Assembly (NCBI GenBank): GCA_951812505.1
Contig: CATOSI010000001.1
Span: forward strand, 558,001 to 622,000
Direction: 5' to 3'
From: an uncultured Dehalococcoidia bacterium
GTDB taxonomy: Bacteria; Chloroflexota; Dehalococcoidia; Lucifugimonadales; UBA1123
Length of the DNA stretch: 64,000 nucleotides
Shown: positions 9,567-19,746 of the stretch, one piece after another
Numbering within the stretch: the stretch's first letter is position 1
How the letters are laid out: every line of letters begins with the position of its first letter
Notes under the pieces: generated by a model
What the model was told of the DNA's origin: nothing
Databases searched by the model: none
What the model saw: only the letters and a program-made list of their open reading frames with translations
Made by a program: the position numbers and the translations under genes

Positions 9567-10337
9567 ATGCCTGACAGAAAGAACGTACTGATTACCGGAG
9601 CCGCCGGACTCATCGGCGGTCTTCTCCAGGACGGCTTGAAGGACTCGTACAACGTAACAGGCGTGGACATCAGGCCGGTGGACCGCTTCACCAGCCTGGT
9701 CGCCGACACTTCCGATCTCGATGCCGTGCTCCCTGCGTACGAAGGCGTGGATACGGTCATAGACCTCGCCAGCGTGCCGGACCAGGACAGCCCCTGGGAT
9801 GTAGTCTATCGGAACAATCTTCCTTCGACCTACAACGCTTTGGAGGCGGCGCGACGGGCCGGAGCGAAGCGGGTGATCTTTGCCAGTTCCAATCACGCGA
9901 CAGGGAACTACGAGAACGATGAGCCTTACGCTTCCATAGTCGCTGGCAGGTACGAAGGGCTCGCCCCGGGAAACTTCCCCCCAGTGACGGTGGACATGCC
10001 GATACGACCGGACGGACCCTACGGAATAGGCAAAGCGTTCGGAGAAGCCGCGGGACGATACTACTCGGACCATTTCGGACTGTCCGTGATCTGCCTCCGG
10101 ATCGGGACTCTGAACCGCGAGGGCAGGCCGCAGGTCCCAAGACAGTTCGCGACCCTGCTGTCCCATCGCGACCTGGTGCAATTGGTTCGAAGGTGCATAG
10201 AAGCGCCTGACACGGTCAGGTTCGCAGTATTCTACGGCGTTTCCAATAACACCTGGAGCTTCTGGGACATCTCGAACTCGCGGGAATTAATCGGGTACGA
10301 ACCCGAGGACGATGCCGAGAAGTGGAGGACGGGCTGA
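9567..10337 (+). CDS. NAD-dependent epimerase/dehydratase (extended SDR)
   Basis: VLITGAAGLIGGLL, DLASVPD, GPYGIGKAFGEAAGRYYSDHFGLSVICLRIG. Confidence 0.88.
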   Translation: MPDRKNVLITGAAGLIGGLLQDGLKDSYNVTGVDIRPVDRFTSLVADTSDLDAVLPAYEGVDTVIDLASVPDQDSPWDVVYRNNLPSTYNALEAARRAGAKRVIFASSNHATGNYENDEPYASIVAGRYEGLAPGNFPPVTVDMPIRPDGPYGIGKAFGEAAGRYYSDHFGLSVICLRIGTLNREGRPQVPRQFATLLSHRDLVQLVRRCIEAPDTVRFAVFYGVSNNTWSFWDISNSRELIGYEPEDDAEKWRTG

Positions 10338-10537
10338 GACAGTGTGACCAATACCTTTGTGCATTGCGGCCAGCCCCGATTTCCAGAAAGAACGGTCGCT
10401 GCCTGGGGGAGATGGAAGTCGTGGTATTTGACAACTTCAGAATTCCGACATTAACTTATGCTATCGGTACTTTCTCAGGAGAGGACGCCGTGCAGTGACT
10501 GGATGGGAATATCGGTTAACCACTGAGGAGGTGCTCC

Positions 10538-11395
10538 GTGGCCGAAAGACCTCTGGAGGGTAAAGTAGCGATAATCACCGGGGCTGGAAGTCCCATTGGA
10601 ATTGGACACGCGATCACATTGGGACTAGCTCAGGCCGGCGCCAGGGTGGTGCTGACCGACATAAACCAGGAGTGGCTGGACCAGACTGTCGGCGAGGTAC
10701 GAGAGATTGGTGGCGACGACTGCGCCATCGGCATCGCTTCCGATGTAACCGACCCGCAGTCGTGCCAGGATGCGGTGGAGACTACGATAACCCAGATGGG
10801 AGGACTGCACATCCTCGTAAACAATGCCGGCACTAACCCCAGAGCCGCCGGACTAGGGAGCACTAGCGGAGCTACTCCCGCCAACTTCTGGGAGAACTCT
10901 CCGGAGGCTTGGAGCCACGTGGTGGCGGTTAACCTGAGCGGCAATTTCTACATGTCCAGAGCGGCAGTAGTCCATATGCTGGACCAGGGATGGGGCCGCA
11001 TAATCGGAGTGACCACCAGCATGGATACCATGTGGCGCAAGGGTGGGGCTCCTTATGGCCCTTCCAAGGCAGGACACGAAGCGCTGGTCGCCATCATGGC
11101 CCAGGAACTGGAAGACACCGGAGTAACCGCCAACGTTCTGGTTCCCGGAGGCGCCACCTACACCAACATGACCTACAGCGGCGACCCCAACTTGAGAGAC
11201 CAGCTAATTCAGCCAGAAGTGATGCAGAGGCCGGTGGTTTGGCTGGCCTCGGATGACTCGGGTGAGTTCAACGGTCGGCGCATCATTGCCTACAACTGGG
11301 ACGATAATCTTCCCCTGGAGGAACGGCTGGAGAAATGCAGCGCTCCGGCCGCTTGGCCGCAGTTAGGGCAACAAGCCATCCGCCTCAACCGGTAA
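10538..11395 (+). CDS. SDR-family oxidoreductase
   Basis: VAIITGAGSPIGIGHAI, LHILVNNAGTN, YGPSKAGHEAL. Confidence 0.9.
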   Translation: MAERPLEGKVAIITGAGSPIGIGHAITLGLAQAGARVVLTDINQEWLDQTVGEVREIGGDDCAIGIASDVTDPQSCQDAVETTITQMGGLHILVNNAGTNPRAAGLGSTSGATPANFWENSPEAWSHVVAVNLSGNFYMSRAAVVHMLDQGWGRIIGVTTSMDTMWRKGGAPYGPSKAGHEALVAIMAQELEDTGVTANVLVPGGATYTNMTYSGDPNLRDQLIQPEVMQRPVVWLASDDSGEFNGRRIIAYNWDDNLPLEERLEKCSAPAAWPQLGQQAIRLNR

Positions 11396-11407
11396 GAGGA
11401 GAGAAAC

Positions 11408-12322
11408 ATGAGCAACTTTGAGAAATTGCAGGCTCGTCTGGCAGCGGGGGAGACGATATTGATGGACGGGGGTATGGGCTCCGAGATTGAGAAGCGGGGG
11501 CTGGCGAGCCCCACCACGTGGTCGGGCGGTCCGATGCTCACCCATCCAGAGGTCGTGAAGGATATTCACCAGGAATACATAGAAGCAGGCGCCGAGATTA
11601 TCATCACAAACACCTTTGGCACGGGGCGTGACGTGCTGGAGCACGGGGGTCTCGAGCACAAGGTAGCCGAGGCCAACAAGCTGGGAATCGAAGCGGCGGT
11701 ACAGGCAAGGAGAAACTCCGGGACAGAGGACTCGGTGGTCATTGCGGCGTCCGTATCTACGATGGCTCCAATGGCGCACGCGGAAGTTCCGGTGCCCTTT
11801 GAGAAAGCTCTGGATACCTACCGGGAGCAGCTGGGAGAGCTGTCCAAAGGTGGCCCGGACGTAGCGGTGGGCGAGATGTTGGTCCGCATATCCGACACGC
11901 TGGCGGTGATAGAAGCCGCTGCGGAGCTGGGTCTTCCGGTGTGGGTTGGGCTCTCCCTGGTCCGGGATGGAGACGGGCTTTACCTCGGCATCCAGGACAG
12001 ACATGGTGGCGAGACCCTTCAAGACGCTATGGACGCCATCAAGGACAAGGACATAGCATCTGTATTCATTATGCATACGCCGGTGGACGAGACGGGCCCC
12101 GGCCTGGAGATAGTCAGGAAGAACTGGTCGGGAACCTTCGGCGCCTACGCCCACTTCCCGGGTCACGGTGGCCCAAACCCCAGGTCAAACGCCGTGGACC
12201 CACAGCGGTACTTGGAATACGCCAAGGGGTGGAGTGAGCAGGGCGCGCGGATAATTGGAGGGTGCTGCGGCACGAGCCCCGACCACATCCGGGCGCTCAG
12301 AAAGTGGCTGTCCGACTCCTGA
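11408..12322 (+). CDS. Homocysteine S-methyltransferase family protein
   Basis: ILMDGGMGSEIEKRG, IIITNTFGT, GARIIGGCCGTSPDHIRAL zinc-site motif. Confidence 0.9.
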   Translation: MSNFEKLQARLAAGETILMDGGMGSEIEKRGLASPTTWSGGPMLTHPEVVKDIHQEYIEAGAEIIITNTFGTGRDVLEHGGLEHKVAEANKLGIEAAVQARRNSGTEDSVVIAASVSTMAPMAHAEVPVPFEKALDTYREQLGELSKGGPDVAVGEMLVRISDTLAVIEAAAELGLPVWVGLSLVRDGDGLYLGIQDRHGGETLQDAMDAIKDKDIASVFIMHTPVDETGPGLEIVRKNWSGTFGAYAHFPGHGGPNPRSNAVDPQRYLEYAKGWSEQGARIIGGCCGTSPDHIRALRKWLSDS

Positions 12323-12406
12323 CCCGGAGTCCGCCCAGCTTCCGTGTAAGATCATGGACATCCCGCACTCCCTGCAGTAGGAGATCGCTCGGGTCCATTT
12401 CCCCTC

Positions 12407-13546
12407 TTACCTGCGAGCAGAGTAAGGATCTGCGGCGTCTCTCAAGCCGTCGCCCATGAAGTTGAGCGTGAGCACGGCGAAGATAACGAAGAGTCCCGGC
12501 GTCAGCAGCCATGGCGCGTTCGCCACCGCCTGGAGATTCTGCGCCTCGAACAGAAGCACACCCCAGCTTATAGCGGGCTGGCGGAGTCCGAGCCCGAGGA
12601 AGCTGAGCGAAGTCTCAGCGATGATGATGGCGGGAATCGCCAACGTGGTAGTCGCGATGATGTGGCTCATAAAGGACGGAAGCATGTGTCGGAATATCAC
12701 TCGCAACTGGCCGGAGCCGTAGAGCTGGGCCGCCATCACGAAATCCTCTTCGCGCATGGCGAGGAACCGTCCCCTGACCTCGCGCGCCAACGTGGTCCAT
12801 CCGATTAGTGAAATGATGACCGAGATGGCGAAATACACTCTGACTACGGACCAGTCCTGCGGCACTGCCGCGCCAAGCGCGAGCCAGACCGGAATCGTCG
12901 GCATCGCGCGCAGGAACTCGATGAGACGCTGGATAAGCGAGTCCGTCCAGCCGCCCCTGAAACCTGACAGCCCGCCCATCAGTATTCCGAGGAACAGGCT
13001 TATCGCCACACCCACCAGACCGATGGACATTGAAATCCGCGTCCCGTACATCAGCCGTGAGAACACGTCCCTGCCCAGCTTGTCGGTGCCGAGCGGACGC
13101 AGCGCGTGCATTCCTTCCTCGCTGTCAGCGCCCATGAGATGAATATCGGTCTTGAAAAGGCCGAACAGCTTGTACTCGTGTCCGCTCACGAAGAAGTTGA
13201 TGTAGTGCTTCGTTTCCTTGTCCTGGACATGTTCCATGGCAAGCGTAACCTGGTTGCGCTCGCCCTCGACGCCGTACACGAAGGGCCGGGGAACCCAGCC
13301 ATCGAACAGGTGGATACGCTGTGGGGGCATAAACACCCTGGTCGAGGACGAATCCAGAGGGTCGTGAATGGACAGGAAACCCGGAAACGCCGCTACGACG
13401 TAGAAGCCCAGCACGAGTATCAGGCTTATCATGGCCAGGCGGTGCCGCCTGAAGCGCCACCAGACGAGCTTCCACTGCGAAGCTAGGTATGCGGCTTCCT
13501 CCGGAGTGCTCGCCACCTGGGGATTTACTGCGTCGGTTGTGGCCAT
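12407..13546 (-). CDS. oppC: Oligopeptide ABC transporter permease (OppC-like)
   Basis: LRPLGTDKLGRDVFSRLMYGTRISMSIGLVGVAIS and SWGVLLFEAQ...PGLFVIFAVLTLNFMGDGLRDAADP. Confidence 0.9.
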   Translation of the reverse strand: MATTDAVNPQVASTPEEAAYLASQWKLVWWRFRRHRLAMISLILVLGFYVVAAFPGFLSIHDPLDSSSTRVFMPPQRIHLFDGWVPRPFVYGVEGERNQVTLAMEHVQDKETKHYINFFVSGHEYKLFGLFKTDIHLMGADSEEGMHALRPLGTDKLGRDVFSRLMYGTRISMSIGLVGVAISLFLGILMGGLSGFRGGWTDSLIQRLIEFLRAMPTIPVWLALGAAVPQDWSVVRVYFAISVIISLIGWTTLAREVRGRFLAMREEDFVMAAQLYGSGQLRVIFRHMLPSFMSHIIATTTLAIPAIIIAETSLSFLGLGLRQPAISWGVLLFEAQNLQAVANAPWLLTPGLFVIFAVLTLNFMGDGLRDAADPYSARR

Positions 13547-13549
13547 TCC

Positions 13550-14536
13550 CTAGGCTCCGATCCTGATTCTAGGGTCAATGAGTGCGAGTACGACGTCGGA
13601 TATCAATGTGCCTATCAGCGTCAGCGCCGTGAGTATCAGGATGATCGAACCCGCCAGGAACATATCCTGTGTGTAGAGCGCCCTCAGAAGCAACGGCCCC
13701 AGGGTGGGCAGGCTCATCACCGTAGCCACGATCAGGCTTCCTGAGAATAGCTGGGGCAGCGTCCATCCTATCGTGCTGACTATCGGATTGACCGCGATTC
13801 TCACCGGGTATCGCATGATCAGCTGCCACTCCGGTAAGCCCTTCGCCCGCGCTGTTTCGACGTAGGGCTTGTTCAGTTCGTCCAGCAGGTTCGCCCGCAT
13901 TATCCTGGTCAGTCTGGCCGTTCCGTCGGTGCCGAGTATCAGCATCGGAACCCAGATGTGCTTCAGCATGTCTATGACCTTGCCCACGCTCCACGGTGCT
14001 TCCACGTAGTCCGGCGAGAACAATCCGGTGATACTCATCCCAAAGTACGCGAACACCATCCACATGATCACCAGCGCGAGCAGGAAGTTGGGCGTTCCCA
14101 CCCCCAGGTACGAGAAGAAGGTGAATATGTAGTCAATCCAGGAGTATTGCCTGACCGCGGAAAATATCCCAATAGGTATGGCAAGAGTCCAGGTGAAGAC
14201 GACAGTGAACAGGCCGAGAATTATCGTAAGACTGAGACGCTCATTGATAAGATCATTTACCGAGACCCGCATTTCCAGCGACTTCCCGAAGTCCCAGCGC
14301 ATAACGCCCCAGACCCACTTGGCATACTGGATATACATCGGCTCACCGAGCCCGTACTGCTTCCGAAGACTCTCCAGTTCGCCCGGATCCGCGAACTCGC
14401 CCTGGTTCTGAAGCTGGACTACGTAGTCCGAAAGAAAGTCGCCCGGCGGAGCCTGAATCAGCGCGAACGCCACCACGGACATCAGGAACATCATCGGGAT
14501 GAACGTCGCCAGGCGACGAACTATGAAAGTAAGCAT
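13550..14536 (-). CDS. oppB: Oligopeptide ABC transporter permease (OppB-like)
   Basis: MLTFIVRRLATFIPMMFLMSVVAFALIQAPPGD, YVETARAKGLPEWQLIMRYPVRIAVNPIVS. Confidence 0.9.
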   Translation of the reverse strand: MLTFIVRRLATFIPMMFLMSVVAFALIQAPPGDFLSDYVVQLQNQGEFADPGELESLRKQYGLGEPMYIQYAKWVWGVMRWDFGKSLEMRVSVNDLINERLSLTIILGLFTVVFTWTLAIPIGIFSAVRQYSWIDYIFTFFSYLGVGTPNFLLALVIMWMVFAYFGMSITGLFSPDYVEAPWSVGKVIDMLKHIWVPMLILGTDGTARLTRIMRANLLDELNKPYVETARAKGLPEWQLIMRYPVRIAVNPIVSTIGWTLPQLFSGSLIVATVMSLPTLGPLLLRALYTQDMFLAGSIILILTALTLIGTLISDVVLALIDPRIRIGA

Positions 14537-14632
14537 ATCCGGTTTCCGGGTAATCGTTGGTTTTCAGCCGTCAGAATCGGGATAGAGATAGGATAGGGAT
14601 ACGTCGGGCGGGTGAGACTATCGTGGGGGTTG

Positions 14633-14667
14633 CAAGTAGGGGCGTCCCTTGTGGGCGCCCCTACTTG
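14633..14667. repeat. Perfect 12-bp inverted repeat (hairpin) between SBP and permease genes
   Basis: CAAGTAGGGGCG-tcccttgtggg-CGCCCCTACTTG. Confidence 0.85.
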
Positions 14668-14678
14668 TTCGAGATGCT

Positions 14679-16874
14679 CTAGTTGGAGAACCAGAACTGT
14701 TCCGGGAATCCTGTGGACGGCGTTCGGTATATCCATGCGTTGGCCGCTACGTCGGGGACGTTCTTCAGCCTGTCGCTGGTGATAATCACGCCCTGGTTGG
14801 AAGGACTGAGGCCCGTAACGCCAATTATCCATAGCTGTTCCAGCTGTATCCTGGCGATTTCTTTCCCTAGTTCTATGCGCTCGGCCAGCGGCATCTGCGC
14901 GGTCTGGGCCCGCATTTCGGTCAATTGACTGACGATTTCGGGTGGCTCAATACCCTGCTCTCCATTCGTGTTGTACCAGAGCAGGCTCTGAGGGAACGGA
15001 CCGCCCATCCAGTCAGCCGGTGGGCTGAGAGCCGGGTCCCCGAGACCATAACCCCAGATGTACACCAGGTGTTCGCCCGCTTCTCGGCGTTCCGAAAGCA
15101 GCGTCCTCGTTATCTCGTTGACCTTGGACTTGATTCCCACGTCTTCCCAGTCAGCCGCGATAAGCTCTATCGTATCGGTGTCGCGGCCCTCGCCCGGGGT
15201 GGTATCTAGGATGATGTGCATACGCTCGCCATTATCCATCAGACGGAAGCCATCGGCGTCCTTGTTGGGCATTATGGCGTCCAGAAGCTCATTCGCCTTG
15301 TCTGGGTCGTACTCCGTCCACATGAAGGCGTACTCGTCGCCCGGGTAGTGAGGCTCGGAAGGAGCCGGAGCGGGCTGTCTAGGCGTTCCCTGACCGAGGT
15401 AGCTGATCTCGTTGATTTCGTTGCGATCAATCGCGTGGGAGAGCGCTATCCTGAAGTTTTTATCCTGGAAGTATTTGACTTCAGGTCCCTCCCACTGCTG
15501 GTTGAATTGAATGCCTATTTCGGCCCCGGTGTTGGCGGGCCAGATAGTCATGTGGTATCCGCCTGTCTCCTCGTTCTGCTTGAGAAGAGGGAACATCGAA
15601 AGGTTCACGTGGCGGCCTTGGAAGTCAATCTCACCTGCGATAGCCTTCAGCTGGAGGATGTCGTTGTCCTGGACGAGCGTATATTGCAGCCTGTCAACGT
15701 AGGGGAGCTGATTGCCTTCCTGGTCAACAGCGTAGAAGTACGGGTTCCTAACCGCGGTGAACACCTGCGACGAGCCGTACTTGCTGCCCGCGGTGGGAAT
15801 CCAGGGCTTCATCAGCGGCCTCTCAGGGTTCACCCTCAGGTCGAACATCGCGAGGTAGTACGCCTGCCAGGACTCGTGGCCCGCGTCCTTAGCCTCCTGC
15901 TCTACATTCGGGTTGTACTTGAGGTGGAACTGCTTCATGTAGTTGGACGGTGCGTAGGGTACATTGCAGCACCCGTTGAACTGGTCCATCTGCGCAATGG
16001 TCTCAGGGAACACCCAGAATGGGTCTTTGAAGCTGAACTGGACAGTGTAGTCGTCCACCTTCGTGACCGTTCCCAGTCCGCCCGGCGTCTTCAGCCTGTT
16101 CGGCTTGACTGGGGCAAGATCGTCATCCAGGATAACGTCTTCATAATGGAACACGAAATCATCCGCGGTGAACGGGTCGCCGTTCGACCAGCGCGTACCT
16201 TCACGCAACTTGAATGTCCACGTCTTGCCTCCGTCCGAAGCCTCCCACGACTTGGCGAGGGCGGGAACCAGGGCGCTCGCGTCCTGAGACCAGCGTACTA
16301 GCCGCTCACTAGAGATCCTGCCGTAGTTCCATACGTCGGCCGGTCCGAAATACACTCTGCGGATCGTTCCGCCGTATGTCCCAATGGAGGCTGCCGGTAT
16401 CACCATAGGCTCCGATGGTATGCGTTCGTCTATCGGAGGAAGCTGCCCAGCCGACACCAGTTGCGCCATCAACGGAGCCTCGTTGAAGGTCTTGGGAGCG
16501 GGTATCTCTTTGATTACCTCGATCTCCTTGATTACCTCGACCTCTTTGATTACCTCTTTCTCCACCACCACCGTCTCGCCAGGCACCTGGACCTCCTTGA
16601 CCACCTCTTTCTCCACCACCACCGTCTCGCCAGGCACCTGGACCTCCTTGACCACCTCTTTCTCCACCACCACCGTCTCGCCAGGCACCTGGACCTCCTT
16701 GACCACCTCTTTCTCCACCACCACCGTCTCGCCAGGCACCTGGACCTCCTTGATGACCTCTCTCACGACCTCTTGGATGATTGGAGTAGGAGTAGCGCCG
16801 CTGTCGCCTGTTGCGCAGCCCACCGCCATCGCTACCACACTGACAAGTAATGCTGACCAAATCAGTCTCTTCAT
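14679..16874 (-). CDS. Extracellular solute-binding protein family 5 (peptide/oligopeptide), lipoprotein with repetitive stalk
   Basis: MKRLIWSALLVSVVAMAVGCATG lipobox; WNYGRISSERLVRWSQDASALVPALAKSWEASDGGKTWTFKLREGTRWSNGDPFTADDFVF; RBS GGAGGGCGG before ATG at 16874. Confidence 0.92.
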   Translation of the reverse strand: MKRLIWSALLVSVVAMAVGCATGDSGATPTPIIQEVVREVIKEVQVPGETVVVEKEVVKEVQVPGETVVVEKEVVKEVQVPGETVVVEKEVVKEVQVPGETVVVEKEVIKEVEVIKEIEVIKEIPAPKTFNEAPLMAQLVSAGQLPPIDERIPSEPMVIPAASIGTYGGTIRRVYFGPADVWNYGRISSERLVRWSQDASALVPALAKSWEASDGGKTWTFKLREGTRWSNGDPFTADDFVFHYEDVILDDDLAPVKPNRLKTPGGLGTVTKVDDYTVQFSFKDPFWVFPETIAQMDQFNGCCNVPYAPSNYMKQFHLKYNPNVEQEAKDAGHESWQAYYLAMFDLRVNPERPLMKPWIPTAGSKYGSSQVFTAVRNPYFYAVDQEGNQLPYVDRLQYTLVQDNDILQLKAIAGEIDFQGRHVNLSMFPLLKQNEETGGYHMTIWPANTGAEIGIQFNQQWEGPEVKYFQDKNFRIALSHAIDRNEINEISYLGQGTPRQPAPAPSEPHYPGDEYAFMWTEYDPDKANELLDAIMPNKDADGFRLMDNGERMHIILDTTPGEGRDTDTIELIAADWEDVGIKSKVNEITRTLLSERREAGEHLVYIWGYGLGDPALSPPADWMGGPFPQSLLWYNTNGEQGIEPPEIVSQLTEMRAQTAQMPLAERIELGKEIARIQLEQLWIIGVTGLSPSNQGVIITSDRLKNVPDVAANAWIYRTPSTGFPEQFWFSN
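16560..16763 (-). repeat. 51-bp in-frame tandem repeat (about 4 copies) encoding KEVQVPGETVVVEKEVV stalk
   Basis: Unit start repeats at 16560, 16611, 16662, 16713 (period 51) with near-identical DNA. Confidence 0.95.
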
Positions 16875-17218
16875 TTCCGCCCTCCTAGCCTGAACGCGGG
16901 CTACACTCCAATTCCCGATTAAAGTTGCATAGAAATTCAATTGTGGTATTCTGTTTCAGAAATTCCGGGACTACGATTTGCCGAATAATATCCAAACACT
17001 CATGGAGTGTCAATCAACGGGAATCGTGGGAACCTGTATCAGCTTAGTCGGTCACCTCATCGTCATACCCGCGAAGGCGGGTATCCAGGGGTGGGGCGGC
17101 GCAGATCTTGAATTAGTCCACCGACCAAATTGGTACAGTATCCAATCGTGGCGTCATACAATCGAAACAGGTATCAACTGGCCGTCTTAGTTGGAAATCC
17201 AGAATTAAAGGAGAACAA
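16875..17218. promoter_or_regulatory. Divergent intergenic region between SBP-oppBC (minus) and oppDF (plus)
   Basis: Positional only: divergent gene starts at 16874 (-) and 17219 (+); contains REP-like hairpin at 17065-17084. Confidence 0.5.
17062..17093. repeat. REP-like hairpin repeat sharing its core with the MITEs at 32.1 and 41.2 kb
   Basis: CGTCATACCCGCGAAGGCGGGTATCCAGGGG; stem ATACCCGC-gaag-GCGGGTAT. Confidence 0.8.
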
Positions 17219-18274
17219 GTGCAGCCCAGTCCATTGCTGGAAGTCAAAGACCTCAAGACCCACTTCTTCCTGGACGAAGGAACGGTTCGGGCGGTTGACG
17301 GCGTCAGTTTCGACATACGTCCCGGTGTGGTGCTCGGAGTGGTGGGCGAGAGCGGCTGCGGAAAGAGCGTGCTTGCGCGCTCGATCATGCGCATCGTAAG
17401 ACCTCCGGGAAGGACCATAGAGGGCAGCATCATCTACGACCGGGGTCTGCGCAGGGGCACCGACGACGACCATGTGGACCTTGTGCAGATGCCCCTCGAC
17501 GATCCGGACATGCGAGACATTCGGGGCAGCGACATCACGATGATCTTCCAGGAGCCGATGGTCTCTTTCAGCCCTGTACATACGATAGGCCAGCAGATCA
17601 TCGAGGGCATAATGCTTCACGACCCCGACATCTCCAAGGAGGAGGCTCGCAGCCGTGCGGTCGAGATGCTCCGTCGCGTGGGGATTCCCAACCCTGAAGC
17701 GCGGATAGACCAGTACACATTCAGTCTCAGCGGAGGAATGCGCCAGCGCTGCATGATAGCGATGGCTCTTGCGGGCGACCCGAACCTGCTGATCGCAGAC
17801 GAGCCGACCACAGCGCTGGACGTGACCACACAGGCCCAGATACTGGAGCTGATGGCTGAGCTTCAGCGAGAGTTCGGGATGGCGATGATGCTCATCACCC
17901 ACAACCTGGGTGTGGTGGCGCAGATGGCCGAGGAGGTCATCGTCATGTATCTGGGCAAGATTGTGGAGTGGACGGACATCAAGACGCTGTTCGAGGATCC
18001 GAAGCATCCCTACACGGCGGAACTGCTCAAATCCATTCCACGGCTTCGGCGAGTCAAACAGGAAGAGAGACTGACGGCAATAGCGGGTAGCGTCCCATCG
18101 CCGTATGTAAGGCCTCCGGGATGTCCATTCCATCCCAGGTGTCCACAGGCGATTCCCGGGACGTGCGACGTTGTGGAACCTGAATTGAAACAGGTCGGTG
18201 ATCGCCACGTGGTCAGTTGTCTTCTGTACGAGGACGACGCCGTCAGCCGGAACACGGAGTCTGTTGGAGCATGA
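17219..18274 (+). CDS. oppD: Oligopeptide ABC transporter ATP-binding protein (OppD-like)
   Basis: [66 protein letters not shown]-terminal motif; GTG start. Confidence 0.92.
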   Translation: MQPSPLLEVKDLKTHFFLDEGTVRAVDGVSFDIRPGVVLGVVGESGCGKSVLARSIMRIVRPPGRTIEGSIIYDRGLRRGTDDDHVDLVQMPLDDPDMRDIRGSDITMIFQEPMVSFSPVHTIGQQIIEGIMLHDPDISKEEARSRAVEMLRRVGIPNPEARIDQYTFSLSGGMRQRCMIAMALAGDPNLLIADEPTTALDVTTQAQILELMAELQREFGMAMMLITHNLGVVAQMAEEVIVMYLGKIVEWTDIKTLFEDPKHPYTAELLKSIPRLRRVKQEERLTAIAGSVPSPYVRPPGCPFHPRCPQAIPGTCDVVEPELKQVGDRHVVSCLLYEDDAVSRNTESVGA

Positions 18275-19296
18275 ACAACGGAAGCGACACCGAGAACCTG
18301 CTGGAAGTCAGAGATCTGAAGACCTACTTTCCGATAACCGCTGGTCTGTGGCGTCGGGTTGTGGGTTACGTCAAGGCGGTTGACGGTGTGAGCTTCGATC
18401 TGAGGCAGGGAGAAACCCTCGGACTGGTTGGGGAGAGTGGCTGCGGCAAGACTACGACCGGAAGGGCGATCATCCGGGCAGTCGAGCCGACCGGGGGAGA
18501 GGTCTTGTATCGCATGTCCGACGACTCGGTTATAGACGCAACCAAGGCGGACCGCCGGGAACTCCAGACACTCCGTCAGCAGATTCAGATCATATTTCAG
18601 GACCCGTTCGCGTCGCTCAATCCGAGGATGACCATATACGACATAGTTGCCGACCCTCTGAGAGTGAACAATCTGGCAGGCGGATCCGAACTGGAAGATC
18701 GGGTGGCGGAGATTCTCCGTTTAGTAGGACTGTCTCCTGCATTCATGAGGCGCTATCCCCACGCCTTCAGCGGAGGTCAGCGACAGCGCATAGGAATCGC
18801 TCGCTCGCTCGTAATGAACCCGCGTCTGGTCATTGCCGACGAGCCGGTGTCGGCACTGGACGTGTCTGTGCAGGCGCAGATACTGAACCTCATGCTAGAC
18901 CTGCAGCACAACCTAGGTCTGACTTACCTGTTCATAAGCCACGACCTGAGCGTGGTACAGTACATCAGCCACAGGGTCGCCGTGATGTACGTGGGCAAAG
19001 TGGTCGAATTGGCGCCCACCGAGAGACTCTTCACACAGCCCAGGCACCCGTACACGCAGGCGCTTCTGTCCTCGGTGCCGGTGCCGGATCCCACGGTGGC
19101 CTCTTTGGGACAATCGCTGGAAGGTGAAGTCGCCGACCCGGCAAATCCTCCCAGCGGCTGTTACTTCCACCCGCGCTGTCCATTCGCGCAGGAAGTCTGT
19201 CGCACGACCGAGCCCGAGTTCCGGCAGATTTCGCCCGACCACTTCACTCGCTGCCACTTCTCTGAGGAACTCGATCTACCCGGAGTTCCGGGGTAA
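18271..19296 (+). CDS. oppF: Oligopeptide ABC transporter ATP-binding protein (OppF-like)
   Basis: [44 protein letters not shown] overlap with upstream gene. Confidence 0.92.
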   Translation: MNNGSDTENLLEVRDLKTYFPITAGLWRRVVGYVKAVDGVSFDLRQGETLGLVGESGCGKTTTGRAIIRAVEPTGGEVLYRMSDDSVIDATKADRRELQTLRQQIQIIFQDPFASLNPRMTIYDIVADPLRVNNLAGGSELEDRVAEILRLVGLSPAFMRRYPHAFSGGQRQRIGIARSLVMNPRLVIADEPVSALDVSVQAQILNLMLDLQHNLGLTYLFISHDLSVVQYISHRVAVMYVGKVVELAPTERLFTQPRHPYTQALLSSVPVPDPTVASLGQSLEGEVADPANPPSGCYFHPRCPFAQEVCRTTEPEFRQISPDHFTRCHFSEELDLPGVPG

Positions 19297-19501
19297 AGAG
19301 CCGGCCGTCGCCACATCTTCAGGGTACTTTCAGGAATCTAATCTGCCGCCATATTTTAGCCACAGTGGTGACCCCTCCGCGCATCACACTTATGCCTGGA
19401 ATGTATGGGACATAATGGGAAGTTGTAAAACCGGAAAGGGGGCGAGTCAGCCACAGAAGGAAGCAAGGTGGAACTCGATGGGGCGTTGTGTGAGTATGAC
19501 C

Positions 19502-19577
19502 TGGTGGAGATAGGGGGGCTCGAACCCCCAACCTCGGCATTGCGAACGCCGCGCTCTCCCAATTGAGCTATATCCCC
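19502..19577 (-). tRNA. tRNA-Ala(CGC), encoded CCA
   Basis: Minus strand ggggatatagctcaattgggagagcgcggcgttcgcaatgccgaggttgggggttcgagcccccctatctccacca; anticodon loop ttCGCaa. Confidence 0.95.
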
Positions 19578-19746
19578 ACTCTCTTGGACGCGCCCATTAT
19601 ACCATGTTGAACGTTGACCATTACAAGTGTGCTGCTACTTGGGCGGGGTCTTTGCAAAGTCGTCCGCGCTTCCATTTCCACTACACATCCATTCCGCCAA
19701 TGCGCTACAATACATCCATGAAGAACAAAGTTTCTGGCACTGGATA

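Noticed and set aside
15216-16301. 361-aa plus-strand ORF antisense to the solute-binding protein gene
   Set aside because: Fully inside a strongly supported CDS on the opposite strand, with composition typical of a shadow ORF.
16560-16763. Possible CRISPR array
   Set aside because: Contiguous 51-bp units with no variable spacers, in frame within a CDS.
16309-16893. Repetitive ORFs (GGQGGPGAWRDGGGGER and TTSFSTTTVSPGTWTS) in other frames of the 51-bp repeat
   Set aside because: 51 is a multiple of 3, so every frame stays open across the tandem repeat; only the lipoprotein frame makes biological sense.
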